Source: CAVSRC01 sp963798195 (lineage in GTDB: Bacteria; Pseudomonadota; Alphaproteobacteria; Rhizobiales; Kaistiaceae). From it: DNA of 64,000 bases. Position 1 is the stretch's first letter, and every line of letters starts with the position of its first letter. A program made the translations under genes and the position numbers. Location of the stretch: assembly GCA_963798195.1 (NCBI GenBank), contig CAWCSF010000006.1, forward strand, positions 372,001 through 436,000, read 5' to 3'. Shown here piece by piece: positions 9,917 through 19,600 of the stretch. Below the pieces are notes generated by a model. That model saw only the letters and a program-made list of their open reading frames with translations, did not search any database and was not told the DNA's origin.

Positions 9917-10276
9917 TCAGCCCTGCGCCATGAATTCCCGGAAGGCGGCAAGGTCGAAGACGATCTCGCTCGACCGGATCTTGCCGTCCTTCACCGTCAG
10001 GAATTCGGCGACGACACAGACGCCTTTGTGCCCCCTGGGGTGCACCAGGCCATAGCTTGCGAGCGCGCAGGCCGTGTCGCCCTCGACCACCAGCGTTTTC
10101 AGCTCGACCGATTTCGCGGTCTGCATGAAGCGTCTGGTCGCTTCGACATAGGTCGCCTTGCCCGGCGGCAGCGCCTTGCCGTTGTTGACGAAGCGCATGT
10201 CGTCGGCGAGCAGCGACTCCCAATCCCCGCGATAGAGATCGTCGAAGTAGTGCTGGACCGTGTCTCTGGTGCTCAT
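9917..10276 (-). CDS. NTF2-like / SnoaL-like protein
   Basis: 119 residues with the cone-shaped NTF2-like pattern. An N-terminal helix (TRDTVQHYFDDLYRGDWESLLADDMRF) is followed by strands ending in GDTACALASYGLVHPRGHKGVCVVAEFLTVKDGKI. Similar stress- or light-linked SnoaL-like proteins are common in rhizobia, but no substrate is known. The start at 10274-10276 follows the VOC gene by 20 bases on the same strand, so both are likely expressed from the palindrome-controlled promoter near 10720. Confidence 0.7.
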   Translation of the reverse strand: MSTRDTVQHYFDDLYRGDWESLLADDMRFVNNGKALPPGKATYVEATRRFMQTAKSVELKTLVVEGDTACALASYGLVHPRGHKGVCVVAEFLTVKDGKIRSSEIVFDLAAFREFMAQG

Positions 10277-10296
10277 CGCAGGAAGCCTTCGGGGCG

Positions 10297-10686
10297 TTAC
10301 ATGCCGCCCGGCGCCGGCACCATCCAGCCCTGCGCGGCGCCGCCCGGGGTCGCGATGATCGCCATGCGGCCGACGCCGGAAACGTCCCACGGCTCGCGCA
10401 TGACCTTGCCGCCGGCCTCCTTCACCTTCTTCAGGCGCTTGTCGAGATCGTCGACTGCGACATAGGTGAACCAGCCTTCCGGCATCCCCTCGAACATCGG
10501 CCCTTCCATCTTGAACATGCCGCCGACCATCTGGTCGCCGACCTTTGCGATGGTGTAGGTGCCGTACATCTCGCCCATGGGCATGTCGTCGAACGTCCAG
10601 CCGAGGGTCTTCTTGTAGAAGTCCTTGGCCTTCTTGACGTCGCGGGTCATCAGCTCATTCCAGTGAAAGGCTCCGTGCGCGGTCAT
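10297..10686 (-). CDS. VOC family protein (glyoxalase/bleomycin-resistance fold)
   Basis: About 129 residues with two beta-alpha-beta-beta-beta modules: GAFHWNELMTRDVKKAKDFYKKTLGWTF and WFTYVAVDDLDKRLKKVKEAGGKVM. The C-terminal RMAIIATPGGAAQGWMVP is typical of the 27-kDa-antigen/CFP30B-like branch of VOC proteins. The metal ligands are not those of true glyoxalase I, so the activity is unknown. Two ATGs lie six bases apart. I prefer the inner one (10684-10686) because GGAGG then has normal spacing. The outer one, at 10692, would place the ribosome-binding site only a base away. Confidence 0.8.
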   Translation of the reverse strand: MTAHGAFHWNELMTRDVKKAKDFYKKTLGWTFDDMPMGEMYGTYTIAKVGDQMVGGMFKMEGPMFEGMPEGWFTYVAVDDLDKRLKKVKEAGGKVMREPWDVSGVGRMAIIATPGGAAQGWMVPAPGGM

Positions 10687-10698
10687 GGTCATTCCTCC

Positions 10699-10747
10699 GT
10701 TTAACCATTCGGTTAAACGACCATACCCGATCTGATAGGGCGCGCAA
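10699..10747 (-). promoter_or_regulatory. Promoter with palindromic operator of the VOC / NTF2-like operon
   Basis: On the minus strand, TTGCGC (10742-10747), 16 bases and TATGGT (10720-10725) form a plausible sigma-70 promoter. Immediately downstream is a perfect 8-bp inverted repeat with a 4-base centre (10699-10718; arms GTTTAACC and GGTTAAAC in plus orientation). It abuts the ribosome-binding site. The TTTAACC/GGTTAAA half-sites resemble operators of ArsR-type repressors linked to SRPBCC/VOC genes. No repressor gene is adjacent. Confidence 0.6.
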
Positions 10748-10793
10748 GTCCCCTCGCGGGGACTGCTGCCAGCCGCTGACGGAAACCGTCAGC
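10748..10793 (-). terminator. Paired hairpins at the end of maeB
   Basis: GCTGACGG (10775-10782), AAA and CCGTCAGC (10786-10793) form an 8-bp perfect stem that includes the maeB stop codon. A second stem follows, GTCCCC-TCGC-GGGGAC (10748-10763). There is no clear U-tract on the minus strand, so termination efficiency is uncertain. Confidence 0.5.
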
Positions 10794-13072
10794 CGCCGAG
10801 GGCGAAAGCGGCCAGAGCCGCCATGTTGACGATGTCGGAATCCTTGGCGCCGAGCGAGACGATCTGCACCGGCTTGTCGAGGCCGACGAGCAGCGGACCG
10901 ATCACGGTCGAGCCGCCGAGCTCCTGCACCATGCTGGTCGAGATTGCCGCCGAATGGTAGGCGGGCATGACCAGCACGTTGGCCGGACCGGACAGGCGGC
11001 AGAACGGGTAGGACGCCATCAGCTTTGGATTGAGGGCCACGTCCGCGGCCATCTCGCCGTCGTACTCGAAGTCGACCCGGCGCGCGTCGAGGATCTCCAC
11101 CGCTTCGCGGATCTTCTTCGCACGTTCGCCCTCGGGCTGGCCGAAAGTCGAGTAGGCGAGCAGCGCCACGCGCGGCGTCGTGCCCATGCGGCGGGCGACG
11201 CCGGCCGCTTCCTCGGCGATGTCGGCGAGTTCCTCCGGCGTCGGCAGGTCGTGCACGGCGGTATCGGCAACCAGCACCAGCCGGCCGCGGGCGAGCACCA
11301 TGGAGATGCCGATGACGCGGTGGCCGGGCTTCGGGTCGATGACACGGCGCACGTCTTCGAGCACCGTCGAATAGTTTCGGGTCACGCCCGAGACCATCGC
11401 GTCGGCATCGCCCAGCGCCACCATGCAGGCGCCGAAGTGATTGCGGTCGGAGTTGATCAGCCGCTGCACGTCGCGGAAAAGGTAGCCCTTGCGCTGAAGT
11501 CGCGCGTAAAGGAAGTCGATGTATTCGGCGTTGCGCGTCGACAGGCGCGCATTGTTGATCTCGACGCCTTCCTTGATATCGATGCCGGCGCGCTCGGCGG
11601 CGTCGCGTACGGTCTCCTCGCGGCCGATCAGGATGGCGGTGCCGAGCTTGTGGTTCACGAAGCTCGCCGCGGCGCGGATTACCTGCTCCTCCTCGCCCTC
11701 GGCGAATACGACACGTTTGGGCGTCCGCCGCACGCGCTGGAAGATGCGCTGAAGCGTGCCCACGATCGGGTCGCGGCGCGCCGAAAGCTGCATCTTGTAC
11801 TGCGCCATGTCGTCGATCGGCTGGCGCGCCACGCCCGAATCCATCGCGGCCTTGGCGACGGCGGCGGGGATTTCCGACAGCAGCCGCGAATCGAACGGCA
11901 CGGGAATGATGTATTGCGGGCCGAATTTGGGCCGCACGCCCTGATATGCGGCGGCCACTTCGTCCGGGACGTCCTCGCGCGCCAGCGCCGCCAGCGCATG
12001 GGCCGCCGCCGCCTTCATCTCCTCGTTGATGGTGGTCGCCCGCACGTCGAGCGCGCCACGGAAGATGTAAGGGAAGCCAAGAACGTTGTTGACCTGGTTG
12101 GGATAGTCCGAGCGTCCGGTCGCCACGATCGCATCCTCGCGGATCGACGCCACTTCCTCCGGCGTGATCTCCGGATCGGGATTGGCCATGGCGAAGATGA
12201 TCGGCTGGTCCGCCATCGAGCGGATCATGTCGTCGCTGAAGGCGCCCTTGGCGGAGAGGCCGAAGACGACGTCGGCGCCCTTCATCGCGTCAGCGAGGCT
12301 GCGCGCGTCGGTCTTCACCGCATGCGCCGCCTTCCACTGGTTCATGCCCTCCGTGCGGCCCTGGTAGATCACACCCTTGGTGTCGCAGAGGATGATGTTC
12401 TCGGCCCTCATGCCGAGCGTTTTGACCAGTTCGATGCAGGCGATGCCGGCCGCGCCGGCGCCGTTGCAGACGAGCCTGGTCTTCGTGATGTCGCGGTCGG
12501 TCAGGTAGAGCGCGTTGATCAGGCCGGCGGCGGCGATGATCGCCGTACCGTGCTGGTCGTCGTGGAAGACCGGGATGTCCATCAGTTCGCGCAGGCGCGA
12601 TTCGATGATGAAGCAGTCCGGCGCCTTGATGTCCTCCAGGTTGATGCCGCCGAAGGACGGTCCCAGGAAGCGCACGCGAATTGATGAATTCCTCCACGTC
12701 CTCGGTGTCGACCTCGAGGTCGATCGAGTCGACGTCGGCGAAGCGCTTGAACAGCACCGCCTTGCCTTCCATCACCGGCTTGGCGGCCAGCGCACCGAGA
12801 TTGCCGAGCCCGAGGATCGCGGTGCCGTTGGTGATCACCGCCACCATGTTGCCGCGGGTGGTGTAGTCGAAAGCGGTGTGCGGGTTCTCCGCGATCGCCT
12901 TCACCGGCACGGCGACGCCGGGCGAATAGGCGAGCGACAGGTCGCGCTGCGTCGCCATCGGCTTCGTCGGCGTGATCTCCAGCTTTCCCGGCCGGCCGTC
13001 GGAATGGAATTTCAGCGCTTCCTGGTCGGTGACGGAGGGCCCGGCCTTCGTCGGCTTGCCGTTGGCGGCCAT
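10789..13072 (-). CDS. maeB: NADP-dependent malic enzyme with phosphotransacetylase-like domain (+1 shift as written)
   Basis: Oxidatively decarboxylates malate to pyruvate with NAD(P)+. The N-terminal malic domain has LSLAYSPGVAVPV and the NAD-binding region VCNGAGAAGIACIEL. From about residue 430 a phosphotransacetylase-like domain follows (VFAEGEEEQVIRAA to the end), a regulatory or oligomerisation part in the rhizobial tme/dme enzymes. The frame breaks near 12674-12678. EDVEEFIN is in one frame and RFLGPSFGGINLEDIK in the next, which requires one extra base. Removing it joins the two pieces into a normal-length ~760-residue enzyme. Start ATG is at 13070-13072. The next conserved gene, mutS, is displaced by the TIR-nSTAND pair. 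Confidence 0.92.
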
Positions 13073-13197
13073 GGATGATGTTCCCCGGGGACGAGCGCCT
13101 GGGCGGCGCTTTTTGGTGATTTGGGTGGCGACCATAGTCACCGGATCGGGCGAAAACAATCAATCTGCCCGAAAACCGCCTTGGTCATGCGATTGGC

Positions 13198-13225
13198 TTT
13201 ACCCGCCAAAAGTGGAGGGTATAGT
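13198..13225 (+). promoter_or_regulatory. Candidate promoter of the TIR-nSTAND genes
   Basis: TTTACC (13198-13203), a 16-base spacer and TATAGT (13220-13225) resemble a sigma-70 promoter 59 bases before the ATG at 13284. It lies in the 211-base gap between divergent maeB and the first TIR-nSTAND gene. Assignment is by motif only. Confidence 0.4.
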
Positions 13226-13283
13226 CGGGGCAGCGGCGTGCGAAGGTTTTGCACCTTCCGCGAGGACAGGCGCTCCACGGCTC

Positions 13284-16200
13284 ATGCGACGTTGGTTTCT
13301 CAGCTACAATTCCATTGATCTTCCGGTAGTCGAACGGCTCGAAGGCATCCTCCGCCTCCAGGTCGCCGAAACGGAAATCTTCTTTGCACCCAAGGCGTTA
13401 CGCGCCGGCGGCTACTGGCTGCCGAAGCTCGCGGAGGCCATCGCCGAGGCCAACGCCTTCGTCCTCTACGTCGGCGAGAACGGTCTCGGTCCGTGGCAGG
13501 TGATCGAGTACTACGAGGCGCTCGACAAGCGGGTGAAGCAGCCCGATTTCCCGATCGTCCTCGTCCTGCTCGACGGGCGCCCGGCGCCCGGCCTGCCCTT
13601 CCTGCGTCAGCTCCACTGGATCGTCACGCCCGATCCGGCGTCCTCGGACACCATCGGCCGCCTGACCGAAGCCGCCGCCGGCGGCGGCGCCCGGCCGGGC
13701 GAACTGTGGCGCTTCACCGCGCCGTATCGCGGCCTCGCGGCGATGACCGAGGCGGACAGCGACTTCTTTTTCGGTCGCGAGACCGAAACCGTCGATGTGC
13801 TTGCCGCCGTCGGCACGGCGCATGACCGCCTCGCCGTGCTCATCGGCAATTCCGGTGTCGGCAAGTCATCGCTCGCCCAGGCCGGCGTCCTCGGCGCCCT
13901 CAAGCGGCAGGCTTGGCCCGAGGGCGTCGATCGGAATTTGGCGTGGCCGCATCTCTTCGAAGGCAGCCGGCGCTGGTGCTACCTCAAGATGGCCCCCGGC
14001 ACCGAGCCGGTGCGGGCGCTGGTCGAGCCGTTCCTGAAGACGTGGCAGTTCGATCCCACCGATCCGAAGTGGGAGGAGCGCCGCACCGACTGGATTACCG
14101 CGCTGACCAACGGCCGGGCGACGCTGTCCGGCCTCCTCGACGCCACCGAGCGCCGCTACGAGGAGCTTGGCCAGCCGAAACCGCCGGCTTTCTTCCTCTA
14201 CATCGACCAGGGCGAGGAACTTTACGCCCGCTCGGAGGAGACGCAGCGTCAGGCGTTCTCCAAGCTCATCTGCGAGGGCATCACCGATCCGCGGCTGTTC
14301 TGCCTGATGAGCCTGCGTTCGGATTTCTTCGGCGCGCTTCAGAACGATACGGCGCTGTTTGCGATCCACCGGCAGATCAACGTGCCGCCGCTCCGCGAGA
14401 AGGAGCTGAGCGAGATCGTCAGCAAGCCGGCCTCGCTGCTCTCGGCCCGCTTCGAAAGCAGCCAGCTCTCGACCGACCTGGCGCGCCGCGCCGCGGAGGA
14501 GTTGGCCAAGGACGCCGGCGCCCTGCCGCTGCTCTCCTACCTGCTCGACGACATGTGGACCGAGATGGTCCGCCGCGCGGATGGCGTGCTGCGCCTGCCG
14601 CCGCAGGCGATGGAGCTCGGCGGCGTGCTCGCCGAGCGCGCCGATGCATTCCTCGCCCGCAATCCGCAGGCAGAGGGTCAGCTTCGCCGCCTGCTCACGC
14701 TCAAGCTGGCGACGGTGCGCGAAGACGGCGAACCGACGCGGCGCCGCGCGCCACGTTCGGAATTTTCCGTTGAAGAATGGCGCATGGTTTCCGACCTGGC
14801 GGACCATCCGCACCGGCTGCTGATCGCGGCGACACCGGAGGAGGGCGAGACCTACGCCGAGGTCGCCCACGAAGCGATCTTCAAGCGCTGGCGCAAGCTG
14901 CGCGAATGGATCGCCACCGAGCGCGATTTCCTGAGCTGGCGCAGCCGCGTCGAGGGCGACCGCCGCACCTGGCATGCCGCGCCGCCCGACGCCTGCAACG
15001 ACGCGTTGCTCATGGGTCTCGCCCTGGCCGAGGCGCAGCAGTGGCTGGCGCGTCGCGCCGAGGACATTCCGGAGGTCGACCGCCACTTCATCGAGAAGAG
15101 CATCGATCGCGAGCTCCACCAGCGCGAGGAGCGCGAACGCGAACGCGAGCAGCGCGAAAAGCTGCGCCGGCGCATGCTCCAGGTCGCCGTGGTCGCTCTG
15201 ATCCTGGTTACTGGTCTGGCCGGCTTCTCGGTCTTTCAGCTCTTCGAAACCAACCGCCAGCGCATCGCCGCCGTGCAGCAGCAGGAAGTCGCCGAGCAGC
15301 AGCGCATCATCGCCGAGGCGCGGCAGAAGGAGGCCGAGGAGCAGAAGCAGGCGGCGGTCGCTGCCAAGGCGGAAGCCGACGCCCAGAAGGGCCGTGCCGA
15401 GCGCAACTTCGAGGCCGCCAAGGCCGCCGTCGACAAGCTCATCTTCGATGTCGCCGGCGGTCTCAGCACCGTTGCCGGCGTGCAGGTGGAGACCATCAGC
15501 ACCGTGCTCGACACCGTGCGCTCGACCATCGACCAGCTCGCCGAGGCGGCGCCGGACGACGTCGAGCTGCAGCGCAGCCGTTCGGCGATGTTCAACATGT
15601 TCGTCGATACCTACCTCGCCGCCGGCGACGCCAACGGCGCGCTGGCGGCCGCCCAGCAGGGCCTCGACATAGCCCGCAAGATTTTCGCCGACGACGGCGA
15701 AAGCCTGCGCGCCGAGCGCGACGTATCGGTCAGCCTCGAACGCCTCGGCGACGTCAAGATGCAGGTCGGCGATACCGACGGAGCGCTTGAAGCCTACAAC
15801 GAACGTCTCGAGTTCGCGCGCACGCTGCTCGGCAAGCAGCCTGACGATCATCAGGCCAAGCGCGACCTGTCGGTCAGTCTCAACAAGGTCGGCGACGGCA
15901 AGTTTCGTCTGGGCGACAAGGAGGGCGCGCTCGCCGCCTACGACGAGGGGCTGGGCATCGCGCGCGACCTCGCCGAGGTCGACACCGAGAACGCCGAGTC
16001 AAGTCGTGACGTTACCGTCAGCCTGACCAAGGTCGGCGACGTGAAGATCTCGACCGGCGATTTCGAGGAGGCGCAGAAGGCCTATCAGGAAAGCCTCGAC
16101 ATCCGCCGCAACCTGTCTCTGCGCTATCCGGGCAACGCCCAGCTGATGCGCGACGTTTCGGTCAGCCTCAATCGCCTGGGCGACGTGAAACTGAAGCTGA

Positions 16201-16637
16201 AGGACACCGAGGGCGCGCTGTCCGATTACACCGAGAGCCTCGAACTTGCCCGGCGCCTCTTGGCGATGGACTACGGCAACGCCCAGGCGCAGCGCGACGT
16301 TTCGGTCGACCTCAACAAGGTCGGCGACATGAAGCTCGATGCCAAGGACCGCCAGGGCGCCTTCGACGCCTACAGCGAAGGCCTCACCATCGCCCGCCGC
16401 CTCGCCAAGCAGGATTCCGGCAACGCCCAGGCACAGACCGACCTTGTCGTCTCGCTGACCCGCGCTGCCGACGTCTCCGACGGCCCGAAGCCATATTACA
16501 TGGAGGCTCTCGACATCCTCCGCGATCTGGATGGACAGGGTCGCCTCAGCCTCGAACAGCGTGGCTGGATCGACTGGGTCAACGAGCAGATTGCCAAGAT
16601 CGAGAAGACCCCGGCGACCGAGGTCAAGGCGAAGTAG
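13284..16637 (+). CDS. TIR - nSTAND NTPase - TM - TPR protein, copy 1
   Basis: A 1117-residue multidomain protein. The TIR domain spans 1-~115 (RRWFLSYNS; FFAPKALRAGG; GLGPWQVIEYYEAL, with E75 in the position of the NADase glutamate). A PYRGLAAMTEADSDFFFGRE linker follows, then an nSTAND1-type NTPase with P-loop GNSGVGKSS (188-196) and Walker B FFLYIDQGEEL (303-313), and a helical arm. A single transmembrane helix lies at ~632-654 after a basic KLRRR stretch. A Gln/Glu/Ala-rich coiled coil (~655-715) leads to six exact 48-residue TPR-like repeats (764-1051) and a short tail. By family analogy this is a signal-gated effector, possibly an NAD-consuming defence protein. Ligand and role are unknown. 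The ATG at 13284 was chosen because the TIR strand begins there. No frameshift was seen in 3.3 kb. Confidence 0.85.
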   Translation: MRRWFLSYNSIDLPVVERLEGILRLQVAETEIFFAPKALRAGGYWLPKLAEAIAEANAFVLYVGENGLGPWQVIEYYEALDKRVKQPDFPIVLVLLDGRPAPGLPFLRQLHWIVTPDPASSDTIGRLTEAAAGGGARPGELWRFTAPYRGLAAMTEADSDFFFGRETETVDVLAAVGTAHDRLAVLIGNSGVGKSSLAQAGVLGALKRQAWPEGVDRNLAWPHLFEGSRRWCYLKMAPGTEPVRALVEPFLKTWQFDPTDPKWEERRTDWITALTNGRATLSGLLDATERRYEELGQPKPPAFFLYIDQGEELYARSEETQRQAFSKLICEGITDPRLFCLMSLRSDFFGALQNDTALFAIHRQINVPPLREKELSEIVSKPASLLSARFESSQLSTDLARRAAEELAKDAGALPLLSYLLDDMWTEMVRRADGVLRLPPQAMELGGVLAERADAFLARNPQAEGQLRRLLTLKLATVREDGEPTRRRAPRSEFSVEEWRMVSDLADHPHRLLIAATPEEGETYAEVAHEAIFKRWRKLREWIATERDFLSWRSRVEGDRRTWHAAPPDACNDALLMGLALAEAQQWLARRAEDIPEVDRHFIEKSIDRELHQREEREREREQREKLRRRMLQVAVVALILVTGLAGFSVFQLFETNRQRIAAVQQQEVAEQQRIIAEARQKEAEEQKQAAVAAKAEADAQKGRAERNFEAAKAAVDKLIFDVAGGLSTVAGVQVETISTVLDTVRSTIDQLAEAAPDDVELQRSRSAMFNMFVDTYLAAGDANGALAAAQQGLDIARKIFADDGESLRAERDVSVSLERLGDVKMQVGDTDGALEAYNERLEFARTLLGKQPDDHQAKRDLSVSLNKVGDGKFRLGDKEGALAAYDEGLGIARDLAEVDTENAESSRDVTVSLTKVGDVKISTGDFEEAQKAYQESLDIRRNLSLRYPGNAQLMRDVSVSLNRLGDVKLKLKDTEGALSDYTESLELARRLLAMDYGNAQAQRDVSVDLNKVGDMKLDAKDRQGAFDAYSEGLTIARRLAKQDSGNAQAQTDLVVSLTRAADVSDGPKPYYMEALDILRDLDGQGRLSLEQRGWIDWVNEQIAKIEKTPATEVKAK
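15573..16436 (+). repeat. Six tandem 144-bp units encoding TPR-like repeats (copy 1)
   Basis: Six consecutive units of exactly 144 bases. The five after the first are anchored by RDVSVSL-, RDLSVSL- or RDVTVSL-type starts and GDxxGAxxAY cores at constant spacing. The register is perfect, with no insertions, whereas canonical TPR units are 34 residues. A partial seventh unit follows in the C-terminal tail. Confidence 0.8.
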
Positions 16638-16662
16638 TGGCCGCGCGGGCGAGACAAAGCCC

Positions 16663-19600
16663 ATGGTGAACTGGTTCCTCAGCTACAATTCCGCCGATCT
16701 CGCCGTCGCCGAAAAGCTCGAGGAGCAACTTCGCCAGGCGGCGCCGGACGGCAACGTCTTTCTTGCGCCGAAGAGCCTTCGCGCCGGCGGCTACTGGCTG
16801 CCCAAGCTCGCCGAGGCGATTGCCGAGGCCAACGCCTTCGTCCTCTACGTCGGCGAGAACGGCCTCGGTCCGTGGCAGGTGATCGAGTACTACGAGGCGC
16901 TCGACAAGCGGGCGAAGCAGCCCGATTTCCCGATCGTCCTGGTCCTGCTCGATGGCCGGCCCGCGCCCGGCCTGCCGTTCCTGCGCCAGTTGCACTGGAT
17001 CGTCACGGCCGATCCCGTCTCGTCGGAGACGGTAGGCAAGCTGCGCAGCGCCGCTGGTGGGTCCGGCGGACGTCCGGGCGAGTTGTGGCGCTATACCGCG
17101 CCCTATCGCGGCCTCGCCGCCATGACCGAGGCCGACAGCGATTTCTTCTTCGGCCGCGAGCAGGAAACCGTCGACGTGCTTTCGGCGATGGCGGCGAAGC
17201 GCGGCACCGTCGCCCTGCTCCTCGGCAATTCCGGCGTCGGCAAGTCCTCGCTGGCCCAGGCCGGCGTGCTGGGCGCGCTCAAGCGACAGGCATGGCCGGA
17301 GCGCGCCGCGCAGTCCCAGCCATGGCCGATCGTCTTTCGGGAAAGCCGGCGCTGGTCCTTCCTCAAGATGCTCCCCGGCGTCGCGCCGGTCACGGCGCTG
17401 ATCGAGCCCTTCCTGCGCACCTGGCAGATCGATCCGCTGGACCCGAGCTGGGAGACGCGCCGCAACGATTGGGTCGCTGCGCTGACCTCCGGCCGGGCCA
17501 GCCTGTCCGGTCTGCTCGACGCCACCGAGCGGCGCTACGAGGAACTGGGCCAGGCGAAGCCGGCGGCGTTCTTCCTCTATGTCGATCAGGGCGAGGAACT
17601 GTACGTTCGCGCCGAGGAATCGCAGCGCGCCAGCTTCTCCGGACTGCTCCGTGATGCCGTCGCCGATCCGCGCCTCTACTGCCTGATGAGCATGCGATCG
17701 GATTTCTTCGGCGCGCTGCAGAACGACAGCGCGCTGTTCTCGGTTCACCGACAGATCAACGTGCCGCCGCTTGGCGAGGCGGCGCTCGGCGATATCGTCA
17801 GCAAGCCGCCGGCTCTGCTTTCGGCGCGGTTCGAGCACGACCAGCTTGCCACCGATCTTGCCCGGCGCGCGGCGGAGGAATCGGCGCGTGACACCGGGGC
17901 GCTGCCGCTCCTTTCTTATCTGCTCGACGACATGTGGACCGAGATGGTCCGCCGCGGCGATGGCGTTCTGCGTCTGCCGCCGCAGGCGATGGAGCTTGGC
18001 GGCGTGCTGGCCGATCGCGCCGATGCTTTTCTCGCACGCCATCCCGATGACGAAGACCGGCTCCGCCGCCTCCTCACATTGAAGCTCGCCGCGGTGCGCG
18101 AGGATGGAGAGCCGACCCGCCGGCGCGCGCTCCGCTCGGAATTCTCGGATGAAGAGTGGCGCATGGTCACCGACCTCGCCAATCATCCCAACCGGCTCCT
18201 CGTCACCGTCGCCCCGGACGAAGGCGAGACCTTCGCCGAGGTGGCCCACGAGGCGATCTTCAAGCGCTGGGGCAAGCTGCGTGAATGGATCGCGGCCGAG
18301 CGCGGTTTCCTCTCGTGGCGCAACGGTCTGGAAGGCGCGCGGCGTTCCTGGGACGCGGCCCCGGAGGCGGATCGCAGCAACGCGCTGCTGATGGGCCTCG
18401 CGCTTGCCGAGGCTCAGCAATGGCTTGAGCGCCGCGGCGGCGATCTGACGGCTGGCGAGCGGCGCTTCATCGAGGAAAGCCGCGAGCGCGAACGCAGCGA
18501 GCATGACGCCCGTGAGCGGTTGCGCCGGCGCATACTGCAGGGGACGATCGCAGCGATGGTGCTGGTCACCGGCTTCGCTGCTTTTGCAGTCTTCGAAGTG
18601 TTCGAGGCGAACCGCCACCGGCAGGAGGCCGAGACCGCAACCGCCGAGGCCCAGTCCCAGAAGAGGCAGGCCGACCGCAACCTCGACGCTGCCAAGGCAA
18701 CGGTGCGCAGTCTCGTGCAACATCTCGCAGAGGCGCGGGGCACGCGCGACGAAATGGTCCGCGAACTGCTCGACGTGCTGAGCTCTTCGCTCAAAGGGCT
18801 TGTCGCCGCGGCGCCGGGTGACGTCGAACTTCTGCGCAGCCAGAGCGAAATCTACAACCGCATGGTCGACGCCCACACAACGTCCGGCGACGTCGGCGCG
18901 GCCCTCGCCTATGAACAGCAGGGCCTCGCGATCGCGCGCAACGTATTTGCGGACCATCCCGACGACGTGGGTCTCGAGCGCGACGTTTCGATCAGCCTTG
19001 AGCGCCTCGGCGATGTGAAGATGCAGGCCGGCGACGCCAGCGGAGCTCTTGCCGCCTATCTCGAGCGTCTCGCGTTCGCGCGTACCCTGCTCGGCAAGCA
19101 GCCCGATGATCCTCACGCCAGGCGCGATCTTTCGGTCAGCCTCAACAAGGTCGGCGACGGCAAATTCAGCGCTGGTGACAAGGAAGGCGCGCTCAGCGCC
19201 TACGAGGAGAGCCTCGCCGTCGCGCGCGATCTTGCCGGCGCTGACCCCGTAAATGCCGAAGCAGGTCGGGACGTTACCGTCAGCCTGACCAAGGTCGGCG
19301 ACGTAAGGATCGCAACCGGCGACTTCGAGGGAGCCCGGACTGCCTATCAGGAAAGCCTCGACATCCGCCGCGACCTGTCCCTGCGCCATCCCGGCGATGC
19401 CATGTTCGTGCGCGACGTATCGGTGAGTCTCAATCGTCTCGGCGATGCCAAACTGAAGCTGGGCGACACCGTCGGCGCACTCAACGACTACACCGAGAGC
19501 CTTGAGCTCGCGCGCCGCATTCTGTCGGTGGATTCGGGCAACGCGGAGGCCCGGCGCGATGTCTCGGTCGATCTCAACAAGATTGGCGACATGAAGCTCG

